Made by a program: the position numbers and the translations under genes. Under the pieces are notes generated by a model, which did no database searches, was not told the DNA's origin, and was given only the letters and a program-made list of their open reading frames with translations. Positions 1 to 7,865 of a stretch of 20,946 bases of DNA are shown piece by piece (position 1 is the stretch's first letter; every line of letters starts with the position of its first letter). This DNA comes from an uncultured Bacteroides sp. (GTDB taxonomy: Bacteria > Bacteroidota > Bacteroidia > Bacteroidales > Bacteroidaceae). The stretch is taken from contig CAJKDC010000050.1 of the NCBI GenBank assembly GCA_905198575.1, positions 1-20,946 of the forward strand, in the 5' to 3' direction.

Positions 1-17
1 ATTTTATTTACTGCCAG

Positions 18-42
18 AGCCGTTTAGGCTGGGCTAATTTTT
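18..42 (+). terminator. Weak terminator-like stem-loop of an upstream gene
   Basis: A 4-bp stem (AGCC 18-21, GGCT 27-30) with a 5-nt loop is followed by five T at 38-42. The stem is short, so this is only a possible end signal for a gene lying before the window. One forward frame ends at TAG 25-27, which could be the last codons of that gene, but eight codons are too few to call a CDS. Confidence 0.25.
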
Positions 43-60
43 AACGAACTATTGATTTAT

Positions 61-89
61 TTTGTTAGGTATTTTATACTTTAGTGTTG
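61..89 (+). promoter_or_regulatory. Possible weak promoter for the glycosidase operon
   Basis: TTTG (61-64) lies 17 nt before TAGTGTTG (82-89), which matches the Bacteroidetes -7 box TAnnTTTG at all but one fixed position. The overlapping TACTTTAG (77-84) is another one-mismatch version. The spacer is shorter than the usual 19-20 nt, so the operon may instead be read from further upstream. Confidence 0.25.
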
Positions 90-126
90 CTTTTGGAACT
101 TTTAAATCTAATAGGAATTTACAGAT

Positions 127-2400
127 ATGAAAAATGTGTTTTTAGGTTTATGTCTGAGTTTGGTAATACTGTGTTGCAGTTGCCATCGTAATCCTCAGCT
201 TCAGGCGGCTTATGATTTGATAGAGCGGGTAACTCCCGGTTATAGTAATCAGTTTAAACTGGAATTGATACCTCCTGCAGCAGATAGCTCGGATGTATAT
301 GAAATATCTTCAGATGGTAATAAAATTATATTGCGTGGCAATAATCCAGTTTCATTAGCTACAGCGTATAATCAGTATTTAAAGTATACATGTAATGCTC
401 ATGTTTCCTGGTTAGGTGATAATTTGAATCTTCCAGAAAAATTGCCTCTTCCCAAGGAAGATATTCGTAATACGATTAATGGTAAATATCGTGTTTATAT
501 GAACTATTGCACGGTGAGTTACTCAGCTGCATGGTGGGATTGGGAGCGTTGGCAACGTGAAATAGACTATATGGCTATGAACTCTATTAATATGCCGCTT
601 TCTGTGGTAGGTTTGGAGGCCGTGTGGTATAACACTTTGCTGAAACATCATTTTACAGATGAAGAGGCTAGGAGCTTTTTGGCAGGTCCGGGACATTTTG
701 CATGGCAATGGATGCAGAATCTGCAAAGCTATGGTGGTCCTTTACCTAAGTCTTGGATAGATAAGCATATTGTTTTAGGCAGACAAATTATCAATCGAGA
801 GATAGAATTAGGAATGCAACCTATTCAACAAGGTTTCTCTGGATATGTTCCAAGAGAATTGAAGGAGAAATATCCTGATGCAAAAATTCAACAACAGCCA
901 TCATGGTGCGGATTTGAAGGGGCGGCACAATTAGATCCTACAGACTCTTTGTTTCTTATTTTAGGACGTGATTTTTTAGAGGAAGAAAAGAAATTGTTTG
1001 GAGCATATGGCGTTTATGCTGCGGACCCATTTCATGAAAGTGCTCCTCCTGTAGATACTCCGGAGTATTTGTCGGCAGTGGGACAGACTATTAATAAACT
1101 TTTGCAGGGTTTTGATCCAGGTTCAATATGGGCAATGCAGGCATGGAGTTTGCGTGAACCTATCGTTAAGGCAGTTTCAAAAGAACACTTGCTGATATTA
1201 GATTTAAATGGAGATCGTAGTCAGCAAGCTAATACATGCTGGGGATATCCGGTTGTTGCCGGAAACTTGCATAACTTTGGAGGGCGTATCAATATGCATG
1301 GTGATTTACGATTACTTGCTAGTAATCAGTATGAGCAGGCAGTGAAAAAATCACCTAATGTTTGTGGTAGTGGCTTGTTTATGGAGTCTATCGAACAAAA
1401 TCCGGTTTATTATGAATTGGCCTTTGAAATGCCTTTACATAAAGGTGGAGTCGATTTGAGTCAATGGCTTCGTCGCTATGTGGAGCGTCGTTATGGTTTT
1501 CCTTCAGAACATTCTCATGCCGCTTGGATGTGTTTGCTTGAAGGACCTTACTGTCCAGGTACAAATGGAACAGAACTCAGTTCTATCATTGCTGCCCGAC
1601 CAGCTGTAGATGTGAAAAAATCAGGTCCTAATGCAGGTTTAGGAATTCCTTATCCTCCTTCATTGGTGATAAAGGCTCAGGAGTTGCTTTTGAAAGATGT
1701 TGATAGTTTGCAAGCATCAGACGCATATCGTTTTGATATAGTAGATGTACAAAGACAATTGATGACCAACTTAGGACAGGTTATCAATAAAAAAGCAGCG
1801 GAAGCTTTTAAGAAAAGAGATAAGGCGGCTTTTGAGTTGCATAGTGCACGTTTTTGGGAGTTACTGAAAGATGTAGATCTGTTATTACGAACCCGCAGTG
1901 AATTTAATTTTAATAAATGGATAACCCAGGCTCGTTCCTGGGGAGATACAGAAGAAGAAAAGAATTTGTTGGAGCGGGATGCTTCGTCTTTAGTGACTAT
2001 TTGGGGGGCAGATGGTGATTCTCATATTTTTGATTATTCATGGAGAGAATGGACTGGACTAATCGGAAATTATTATTTGAAGCGATGGGAGATGTTTTAT
2101 TCCATGTTGTCGGATTGTCTGAATGAAGGTCGTACTTATAAAGAAGAAGGTTTACCTCAAATTTATGGTCGGGAGGCATTTCGGGCTAATGAATTTTATA
2201 ATAAGTTGGCTGATTGGGAGTTGAATTTTGTTGCTACGCCCGGTAAGGCAAGAAATCCGATTACGAAAGGTGATGAAATAGAAATAGTTACTTTGTTGTA
2301 TGATAAATACACAAAACTAGCAAATGAATATTACGGGGATGAAGTAAAGATTGATAAGGTTCATTTGAAGGATTTTATTGAAAATTTTGGAGAGAAATAA
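127..2400 (+). CDS. GH89 alpha-N-acetylglucosaminidase, lipoprotein
   Basis: Glycoside hydrolase of the NAGLU family, which removes terminal alpha-linked GlcNAc, for example GlcNAc-alpha-1,4-Gal caps of gastric-type mucin or heparan-type ends. At 757 aa it has the full family length: an N-terminal domain (about 20-105), the catalytic barrel with the typical YCTVSYSAAWWDWERWQREI segment near 127-146, and a helical C-terminal domain. Two Glu residues sit where the family has its catalytic pair: E304 in DPFHESAPP and E420 in LFMESIEQN. The N terminus is a lipoprotein signal with the probable lipidated Cys at C19 (CCSC). The next residues (HRNPQL) are not acidic, so the Bacteroidetes surface-export signal is not obvious and the protein may face the periplasm. 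It is the first of four closely spaced genes for exported enzymes; GH95 starts 28 nt downstream. The exact substrate cannot be read from sequence. Confidence 0.93.
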   Translation: MKNVFLGLCLSLVILCCSCHRNPQLQAAYDLIERVTPGYSNQFKLELIPPAADSSDVYEISSDGNKIILRGNNPVSLATAYNQYLKYTCNAHVSWLGDNLNLPEKLPLPKEDIRNTINGKYRVYMNYCTVSYSAAWWDWERWQREIDYMAMNSINMPLSVVGLEAVWYNTLLKHHFTDEEARSFLAGPGHFAWQWMQNLQSYGGPLPKSWIDKHIVLGRQIINREIELGMQPIQQGFSGYVPRELKEKYPDAKIQQQPSWCGFEGAAQLDPTDSLFLILGRDFLEEEKKLFGAYGVYAADPFHESAPPVDTPEYLSAVGQTINKLLQGFDPGSIWAMQAWSLREPIVKAVSKEHLLILDLNGDRSQQANTCWGYPVVAGNLHNFGGRINMHGDLRLLASNQYEQAVKKSPNVCGSGLFMESIEQNPVYYELAFEMPLHKGGVDLSQWLRRYVERRYGFPSEHSHAAWMCLLEGPYCPGTNGTELSSIIAARPAVDVKKSGPNAGLGIPYPPSLVIKAQELLLKDVDSLQASDAYRFDIVDVQRQLMTNLGQVINKKAAEAFKKRDKAAFELHSARFWELLKDVDLLLRTRSEFNFNKWITQARSWGDTEEEKNLLERDASSLVTIWGADGDSHIFDYSWREWTGLIGNYYLKRWEMFYSMLSDCLNEGRTYKEEGLPQIYGREAFRANEFYNKLADWELNFVATPGKARNPITKGDEIEIVTLLYDKYTKLANEYYGDEVKIDKVHLKDFIENFGEK

Positions 2401-2412
2401 CATTATAGATTT

Positions 2413-2428
2413 AAATATTTAAATATTT
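2413..2428. repeat. 16-bp perfect A/T palindrome abutting the GH95 start
   Basis: AAATATTTAAATATTT is its own reverse complement and also two direct copies of AAATATTT. It ends at the base before the GH95 ATG, so it fills the place of a Shine-Dalgarno sequence. It may be an unstructured A/U-rich translation enhancer, a protein-binding site, or chance in A/T-rich DNA. Confidence 0.5.
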
Positions 2429-4813
2429 ATGAGAATAGTAAAAACATTATTGTTAGGAGTACTTTTATCTTTAAGTGTCTTTTCGCAAGAGTTGTCTATC
2501 ACTCCTGATAAAACGGTTTGGTATACAGAGCCTGCTAAAGATTGGAATACGCAAGCATTGCATATTGGTAATGGTTATATGGGTGCTTCATTTTATGGTG
2601 GTATAACGGAAGAGTGGCTGGATATAGCTGAGGAAACTTTTTGGACTGGAAGGCCGGGCGAAACAATCCGACTAGGAAATGGAGACTTGCCTGGAGGTAA
2701 GAATATCATATCAGAAATTCGCAATCATATATTAAAAGGTAATTATGCGGAGGCTGATAAGATGACTGCTCGCTATTTGACCTGTGACATGAAAGGATAT
2801 GGCTATTTCTCGAATGTCGGACGTTTATCGTTCAAATTTAAAAATCAGACTGATTCTGTAACTCATTACCGAAGAGGATTGGAATTGGAGGATGGTTTCG
2901 GATTTGTTGAATATACATGTGGTGATATACAATTTCGTCGTTCCTATTTCTGCAATTATCCTAATAAGGTAATGGTAATCCGGTTTACGGCAAATCGGCC
3001 TGAGCAACTGACTCTTGATATAGAACATGTTTTCACTCATAAAGTATTGAAAGAGGAATTTACAAGCCCAAAAGAGTGGATAGTGCAAGGTGAAATTGCA
3101 GATAATAATATGAAGTATACCGTCCGGATGTGGATAGATACAGAAGGAGGTAAGGTAGATTTTAAAGACCATAAGTTGTCTGTAAATAAGGCGAATGAGG
3201 TAAAGTTGTATTATACGATTGATACAGAATATCTTTGTGGCACTCCTGACTATAAGGGGGTAAACCCGGATAAAACGACGGCTGATATTATGACGACTGT
3301 TCGTAAAATTGGGTACTCGGAATTGTGGAAAAATCATCTGGCAGATTATCAGCGTTTATTTAATAGGGTAGAATTTGATTTGACTGGTGATAAAGAGTTG
3401 GAGCAGTTGCCTACCGACCAACGCATAATGCAATTGAAAAAAGGGATAACAGATGACAGTAAGCTTAAAGCTCTTTGGTTTAATTTTGGACGTTATATGA
3501 TCATTTCTGCATCCCGTGCTAATACATTGCCTTCTAATTTACAAGGTGTATGGAATGCTGCTGAAAGAGCTGCCTGGAATGGTAACTATCAGAGCAATAT
3601 TAATTTGCAGGAAATGTATTGGTCTTGTGGAGCGACTAGACTGGAAGAGTGCGAAATGGCGTATATCAACTGGATAAAAGGCCTGGTACCTTCAGGAAGA
3701 AAAACAGCAAAAGCTTATTATGGTACTCAAGGTTGGGTTAGCAATGCAACGGGTGATATTTGGGGATATACATGTCCCGGCAGTGATATTTTATGGGGGC
3801 TTTATCCATGTGGTGCAGCTTGGCATTGCCGTCATTTGTGGGAACACTATGAGTATACGCAGGATAAAGCATATTTGAAGGAAGTCTATCCTATAATGAA
3901 AGAAGCTGCCGAGTTCTGGTTGGAAAACCTGGTAGAAAAAGACGGCTATTTGATGGTTATTCCTTCTATTTCAGCAGAACATGGCATACAAGTTGATAAT
4001 GGAACATTTGTTTCGTATACAACGGTTAATGGTGAATCGGGAAATAAAATATATACAGTTCCGGCTTTTCAGGATATTACGATGGTGAAAAATTTATTCT
4101 CGGATGTATGTAAAGCAATGAAAGTATTAGGTACAGATGAGCAAATGTACCAACAAATACAGCGTACTATGGACCAGATGCAGCCTTTTAAAATAGGAAA
4201 GTACGGTCAGTTGCAGGAATGGATAGAAGATGTAGATAACCCTCGTGATCATCATAGACATATAGCACATTTGTATGGCATGTATCCGGGTAATTTGATT
4301 TCAGTACAGAAAACTCCGGATTTGGCAGAAGCTGTACGGAATTCTTTATTACTGAGGGGGTATGGAACTTTTGGGGACCGATGGCCGCATGCGGGTGGTA
4401 ATTGGTCTACGATATGGCGAACCGCATTATGGAGCAGACTGGGAGACGGAAACCGTGCCATTGATGCCTTTAATACAATGATAAGGAATAGTGGTTATGA
4501 AAATATGGGTTCGAACCAATCTGGTTATTTTATGGTGGATGCAATTATGGCTACTTCTGGAGTTTTTGCCGAAATGTTGGTACAGACAATAGACAATAAT
4601 ATATATTTGCTTCCTGCGTTGCCAGCAGAATGGCCGGAAGGTCAGATTAAGGGTATCCAATTGCGTGGCGGATATTTGATTGATATGAAGTGGACGCATG
4701 GAGTTCCAGATTCTGTTACGGTATATGTTCCGAAAGGGAAAAAGAATCCGTTTGTTTTTTGGAAGCAGAAAGAATTTTCGAATGTACATTTTAAAACAGT
4801 TTCATTGAAATAA
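2429..4813 (+). CDS. GH95 alpha-L-fucosidase-family enzyme with divergent pocket
   Basis: Secreted glycoside hydrolase (794 aa). Characterised GH95 members are inverting enzymes that mostly cut alpha-1,2-linked L-fucose from mucin-type glycans; a few act on alpha-L-galactose. A cleavable signal peptide covers about residues 1-19 (cleavage near VFSQ). The N-terminal beta domain has the typical HIGNGYMGASFYGG and EETFWTGRPGE. The (alpha/alpha)6 barrel shows LQGVWN, the NIN pair (N390, N392), ISAEHG with the likely acid E517, HRHIAHLYG, and near the C terminus IYLLPALPAEWPEG. D704 aligns with the Asp of the family motif IDGNFG, but the following residues are AIMA instead of GNFG. Two residues before N390 lies Q388, where I recall fucosidases having His. 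The fold is secure, but the sugar specificity is uncertain. It follows GH89 by 28 nt and precedes the phosphodiesterase by 10 nt. Confidence 0.88.
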   Translation: MRIVKTLLLGVLLSLSVFSQELSITPDKTVWYTEPAKDWNTQALHIGNGYMGASFYGGITEEWLDIAEETFWTGRPGETIRLGNGDLPGGKNIISEIRNHILKGNYAEADKMTARYLTCDMKGYGYFSNVGRLSFKFKNQTDSVTHYRRGLELEDGFGFVEYTCGDIQFRRSYFCNYPNKVMVIRFTANRPEQLTLDIEHVFTHKVLKEEFTSPKEWIVQGEIADNNMKYTVRMWIDTEGGKVDFKDHKLSVNKANEVKLYYTIDTEYLCGTPDYKGVNPDKTTADIMTTVRKIGYSELWKNHLADYQRLFNRVEFDLTGDKELEQLPTDQRIMQLKKGITDDSKLKALWFNFGRYMIISASRANTLPSNLQGVWNAAERAAWNGNYQSNINLQEMYWSCGATRLEECEMAYINWIKGLVPSGRKTAKAYYGTQGWVSNATGDIWGYTCPGSDILWGLYPCGAAWHCRHLWEHYEYTQDKAYLKEVYPIMKEAAEFWLENLVEKDGYLMVIPSISAEHGIQVDNGTFVSYTTVNGESGNKIYTVPAFQDITMVKNLFSDVCKAMKVLGTDEQMYQQIQRTMDQMQPFKIGKYGQLQEWIEDVDNPRDHHRHIAHLYGMYPGNLISVQKTPDLAEAVRNSLLLRGYGTFGDRWPHAGGNWSTIWRTALWSRLGDGNRAIDAFNTMIRNSGYENMGSNQSGYFMVDAIMATSGVFAEMLVQTIDNNIYLLPALPAEWPEGQIKGIQLRGGYLIDMKWTHGVPDSVTVYVPKGKKNPFVFWKQKEFSNVHFKTVSLK

Positions 4814-4823
4814 TATCTTAATT

Positions 4824-6050
4824 ATGAAAGCGTTATTGTTAAGTCTGATTGTAGCTTTGTTGGGTATACAGGGGTTGTATGCAAAACAGCGTAAAGTTGT
4901 ATATGTAGTTTTAGATGGTATTCCGGCTGATTATGTTGAACGGGTACGTCCGAAAACTATTTTTGAAATTGCGGCATCCGGAGGATATTCGCGTGCATAT
5001 ACAGGTGGTGAAGTGGGAGGATATTCACAAACCCCTACTATTTCAGCTATTGGTTATATGAATATATTGACGGGTACATGGATGAACAAACATAATGTGG
5101 ATGGTAATTCAAACCTGAAGCCTAATTATAATTATTGGTCTTTATTCAGAATAGCGAAAGAACAGGATAAAGATTATAAAACGGCTTTGTTTTCAAGTTG
5201 GACCGATAACCGTACCGTTCTGATTGGCGAGGGTAAACCGGAAACTGATAACTTGAAAATTGATTATGTATATGATGGTTATGAAATGGATTCAGAGCAT
5301 TTCAAGAAAAAAGCAGACGAATTACATATTTTTGATATTGACTCGGTTGTCTGTAAGGAAGCTGCTGTATGCATCCGTAAAGAAGCGCCTGATTTGAGCT
5401 GGGTTTATTTATGGTATACGGATTCTGGTTTTCATATTTATGGTGATGGTACTTTCATGGATCGATATGTACGGAAAACAGATGAATTGATAGAACAGAT
5501 ATGGACTGCTGTGAAATATAGAGAGAAACACTTTGACGAAGAGTGGATGGTTATTGTTACAACAGATCATGGGCGTGGTGAAAGCGGACATCATCATGGA
5601 GGACAGTCTACGCGTGAACGCGGTGTCTGGATTTCTACCAATATTAAGTCGTTAAATGCTCAGTTTAGTCGTCCTACGTTATCATTAGTAGATATTCTTC
5701 CTTCTGTATGCAGATTTATGGACTTTAAAATGCCTCAGGATGTTGCTTTTGAAAAAGATGGTATTTCTTTTTATGGCCCGACGGACATTTATGAGTTGAC
5801 AACTCATCCTTATGATAATCAAGTTACACTTCGTTGGAAATGTGATAGTTGTACCGATGATGCTCAGATTTATATGGCATGCAGCAATAATTATAAAGAA
5901 GGAGGAAAGGATGAGTGGATAGAGATTGGACATGTTGATGCAGGAGTAAACGAATATGTCGTAGATTTAGCTAAATATCCTTCTTCTAAATTTTATAAAT
6001 TTGTAGTGAAAACTCCAAGTACAATACTTACCAGATGGTTGCATAAATAA
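4824..6050 (+). CDS. Secreted alkaline-phosphatase-superfamily phosphodiesterase (NPP-like)
   Basis: A 408-aa exported protein with a signal peptide (about 1-20, ending LYA) and a metal-dependent phosphatase/phosphodiesterase core. Visible metal-site residues are D31 (VVLDG), D200 and H204 (TDSGFH), D248-H249 (TTDHG), and a His near 256-258 (GHHHGG). The segment PTISAIGYMNILTG (71-84) aligns with the nucleophile region of nucleotide pyrophosphatase/phosphodiesterases (PTKTFPNHYSIVTG) and puts S74 at the place of the catalytic Thr. There is no sulfatase CxPxR motif, so it is not a sulfatase. After the core, about 90 residues (318-408) with alternating strands (QVTLRW, WIEIGHV, FYKFVVKT) look like a fibronectin-III-type domain. 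Its place between GH95 and an EEP-fold hydrolase suggests removal of phospho-substituents from a glycan or glycolipid, which is inference. Confidence 0.8.
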   Translation: MKALLLSLIVALLGIQGLYAKQRKVVYVVLDGIPADYVERVRPKTIFEIAASGGYSRAYTGGEVGGYSQTPTISAIGYMNILTGTWMNKHNVDGNSNLKPNYNYWSLFRIAKEQDKDYKTALFSSWTDNRTVLIGEGKPETDNLKIDYVYDGYEMDSEHFKKKADELHIFDIDSVVCKEAAVCIRKEAPDLSWVYLWYTDSGFHIYGDGTFMDRYVRKTDELIEQIWTAVKYREKHFDEEWMVIVTTDHGRGESGHHHGGQSTRERGVWISTNIKSLNAQFSRPTLSLVDILPSVCRFMDFKMPQDVAFEKDGISFYGPTDIYELTTHPYDNQVTLRWKCDSCTDDAQIYMACSNNYKEGGKDEWIEIGHVDAGVNEYVVDLAKYPSSKFYKFVVKTPSTILTRWLHK

Positions 6051-6071
6051 TATTTGAAAATAAAAGGAAAT

Positions 6072-6824
6072 ATGAAAAAGTTGAATTTCTTAGCGTCTGC
6101 CTTGTTGCTTGTTGGTTTAACTGCACAAGCACAAGAACCATTGCGTTTGATGACGTATAATATAAAGAATGGATTGGGTATGGATAACGTTTGTAGTTAT
6201 CAGAGAATTGCAGATGCGATTAAAAAGGCTGATCCCGATGTTGTAGCTTTACAAGAAGTTGATAGTGTCACAAATCGCAGTAATCATAAATATGTATTGG
6301 GTGAGATAGCTAAGCTTACTGATATGTCTGCTTATTTTGCTCCGGCTATTGATTTTGATGGGGGAAAATATGGTATAGGTTTGCTTGCAAAAGAGACTCC
6401 GATTCGTGTGGAAAGAATGGCTTTACCTGGACGGGAAGAGGCTCGGACCATGATTCTTGTCGAATTTGATACTTACATTTATTGTTGTACACATCTGTCA
6501 CTAACAGAGGAAGATCGTATGGCTTCGCTACCATTGCTTCGAAAATTTGCTAAAGGTACCAATAAACCTTTCTTTTTGGCTGGAGATTTTAATGCAAATC
6601 CAGAATCTGATTTTATAAAGACTTTGAAAAAAGATTTTATGGTTTTATCAGATATGAGCCAGTATACTTTTCCGTCACCGGCTCCAGATGAAACAATTGA
6701 TTATATCGTAGCTCGGAATCTGGATAATTATGAGGTGAATGTAAAGAAAACCTGTGTATTGGAAGAACCTGTAGCGTCAGACCACCGTCCGATTCTGGTA
6801 GAAGTGACCATAAAGAAAAAATAA
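6072..6824 (+). CDS. Secreted endonuclease/exonuclease/phosphatase (EEP) family hydrolase
   Basis: A 250-aa Mg-dependent phosphohydrolase of the DNase I-like EEP fold, exported by a signal peptide (residues 1-21, ending AQAQ). Fold signatures run in order: N30 in MTYNIKNG, metal-binding E62 in ALQEVD, H141 in THLSL, D172 and N174 in AGDFNANPES, and the catalytic D237-H238 in SDHRP. I chose ATG 6072 because it gives a standard signal peptide and has AAAGGA a few bases before it; a TTG at 6054 would add six residues. Substrates in this fold range from nucleic acids to phosphoinositides and sphingomyelin, so none can be assigned. It is the last of the four-gene run, 21 nt after the phosphodiesterase and just before a hairpin. 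Export with GH89 and GH95 argues against intracellular DNA repair. Confidence 0.85.
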   Translation: MKKLNFLASALLLVGLTAQAQEPLRLMTYNIKNGLGMDNVCSYQRIADAIKKADPDVVALQEVDSVTNRSNHKYVLGEIAKLTDMSAYFAPAIDFDGGKYGIGLLAKETPIRVERMALPGREEARTMILVEFDTYIYCCTHLSLTEEDRMASLPLLRKFAKGTNKPFFLAGDFNANPESDFIKTLKKDFMVLSDMSQYTFPSPAPDETIDYIVARNLDNYEVNVKKTCVLEEPVASDHRPILVEVTIKKK

Positions 6825-6840
6825 TAATAGATTATTATGT

Positions 6841-6880
6841 GTGGGGAGTATTATCTGCTATCTGCTCCCCACATAATTTT
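6841..6880. terminator. Hairpin between the convergent EEP and nadK genes
   Basis: GTGGGGAG (6841-6848) and CTCCCCAC (6865-6872) form an 8-bp G/C-rich stem with a 16-nt loop; outer A/T pairs are possible with a small bulge. A TTTT tract follows at 6877-6880 on the + strand. The right arm lies inside the last codons of nadK, whose stop is at 6851-6853. It probably ends the glycosidase operon and may also help end nadK. Confidence 0.6.
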
Positions 6881-7729
6881 ATCGCGAAGTGTGTTGAAAA
6901 ACGTGTGTCCGCATCGTTTCACTATTTTTACGGTATAGTCGGCTTTCCGGATGGTCAGTCGCGTTCCTTCTTTACAAGTTTCACTTCTTCCGTCAATAGC
7001 TACCAAAAAGTTGTGGCTTCGGCTTTCTACGTCAAGCGTAATTTCCCAATCATCTCGGATAACGATGGGACGGGCATTGAGGCTATGTGGAGCTACAGCA
7101 GTAATCGCAATTGTTCCGCTTTGGGGAACTAGAATCGGCCCACCTACACTAAGTGAATATCCAGTTGAACCTGTAGGAGTAGATATTATCAGTCCGTCGG
7201 CTTGGTAACGGTTTAGCGGATTCCCGTTGATATAGGCTTGTATGGAAATCATTGAAGAGCTGTCTCTTTTCAATACGGCAATTTCATTGAGCCCATAAGG
7301 ATATCCTTTCAATGGCTGTTTGTTGCTTTCTACTTGTAAAACTCTTCTGGCTTCAGCCTGATATTGTCCATGATAAATCTCATCGAATGCTTCTTCCATT
7401 TCTTCAGGAGTAATATCTGCCAGAAATCCGAGTCTCCCCGTATTGATTCCCAGTATGGGAATTTCTTTTTTTCCGACAATGCTTGCAGCTTTCAGAAAAG
7501 TTCCATCTCCACCAATACTGATTGCCATATCGGCATTAAAGTTATTTCCTTGAAAAACTTGCATATCCGAAAGATTTATGAATTTATTAAGTTTAAGAAA
7601 TTCATAAAATTCATTGTTGATACAAATCTCTGCATTGCGTTTGCGAAGTATCTCAAGTAAGCGTGCCACATGAGCAGACTTGTGTGCCTGATATGTATTT
7701 CCGAAAAGGGCGAATCTGAATCTCTGCAT
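6851..7729 (-). CDS. nadK: NAD kinase
   Basis: Phosphorylates NAD to NADP using ATP, in the cytoplasm; this sets the NADPH pool for biosynthesis. The 292-aa product shows the family motifs: GGDGT at residues 73-77 for phosphate binding, INTGRLGFLA, the NE motif in GLNEIAVLKR, and the glycine-rich PTGSTGY followed by SLSVGGP. Length is normal for bacterial NAD kinases. The ATG at 7727-7729 gives the expected start (MQRFRFALFG). It diverges from pdxJ over 136 nt that hold -7 boxes for both directions, and it converges with the EEP gene, from which only 26 nt separate it. It is a housekeeping gene with no oddities seen. Confidence 0.96.
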   Translation of the reverse strand: MQRFRFALFGNTYQAHKSAHVARLLEILRKRNAEICINNEFYEFLKLNKFINLSDMQVFQGNNFNADMAISIGGDGTFLKAASIVGKKEIPILGINTGRLGFLADITPEEMEEAFDEIYHGQYQAEARRVLQVESNKQPLKGYPYGLNEIAVLKRDSSSMISIQAYINGNPLNRYQADGLIISTPTGSTGYSLSVGGPILVPQSGTIAITAVAPHSLNARPIVIRDDWEITLDVESRSHNFLVAIDGRSETCKEGTRLTIRKADYTVKIVKRCGHTFFNTLRDKIMWGADSR

Positions 7730-7790
7730 CGTGTTTGTTCGTTTTGATGGAGTAAATGATTTTTCTTTCTTTTTTATTATCTTTGCGTAG

Positions 7791-7798
7791 CAAATGTA
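7791..7798 (-). promoter_or_regulatory. -7 box of the likely nadK promoter
   Basis: Read on the - strand this is TACATTTG, a full match to the Bacteroidetes -7 box TAnnTTTG. It lies about 60 nt before the nadK ATG, which gives a leader of roughly 55 nt. No TTTG stands at the ideal -33 distance; the nearest candidate (complement of 7810-7813) is 11 nt away. Confidence 0.45.
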
Positions 7799-7819
7799 TG
7801 CCTATTTGACAAAACCTGC

Positions 7820-7827
7820 TAACTTTG
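7820..7827 (+). promoter_or_regulatory. -7 box of the likely pdxJ operon promoter
   Basis: TAACTTTG fully matches TAnnTTTG. It sits 38 nt before the pdxJ ATG, so the leader would be about 30 nt. TTTG at 7805-7808 is too close (11 nt) to be a normal -33 element. A second full match, TATCTTTG at 7778-7785, lies upstream and could be an alternative. Confidence 0.5.
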
Positions 7828-7865
7828 CACATTGAATATGCAAATATAGACAAAATATAAGCAAT

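Noticed and set aside
2825..3337. Long open frame (170 codons) on the - strand inside GH95
   Set aside because: It lies wholly opposite a well-conserved GH95 coding region, has no recognisable motif or start signal, and such antisense frames arise from codon bias.
4824..6050. Sulfatase as the identity of the phosphodiesterase
   Set aside because: It has no CxPxR or SxPxR formylglycine motif; the metal-site pattern and nucleophile region fit NPP-type enzymes.
6054..6071. TTG start for the EEP gene, six codons upstream of the chosen ATG
   Set aside because: The ATG at 6072 has a better upstream sequence and directly opens a standard signal peptide.
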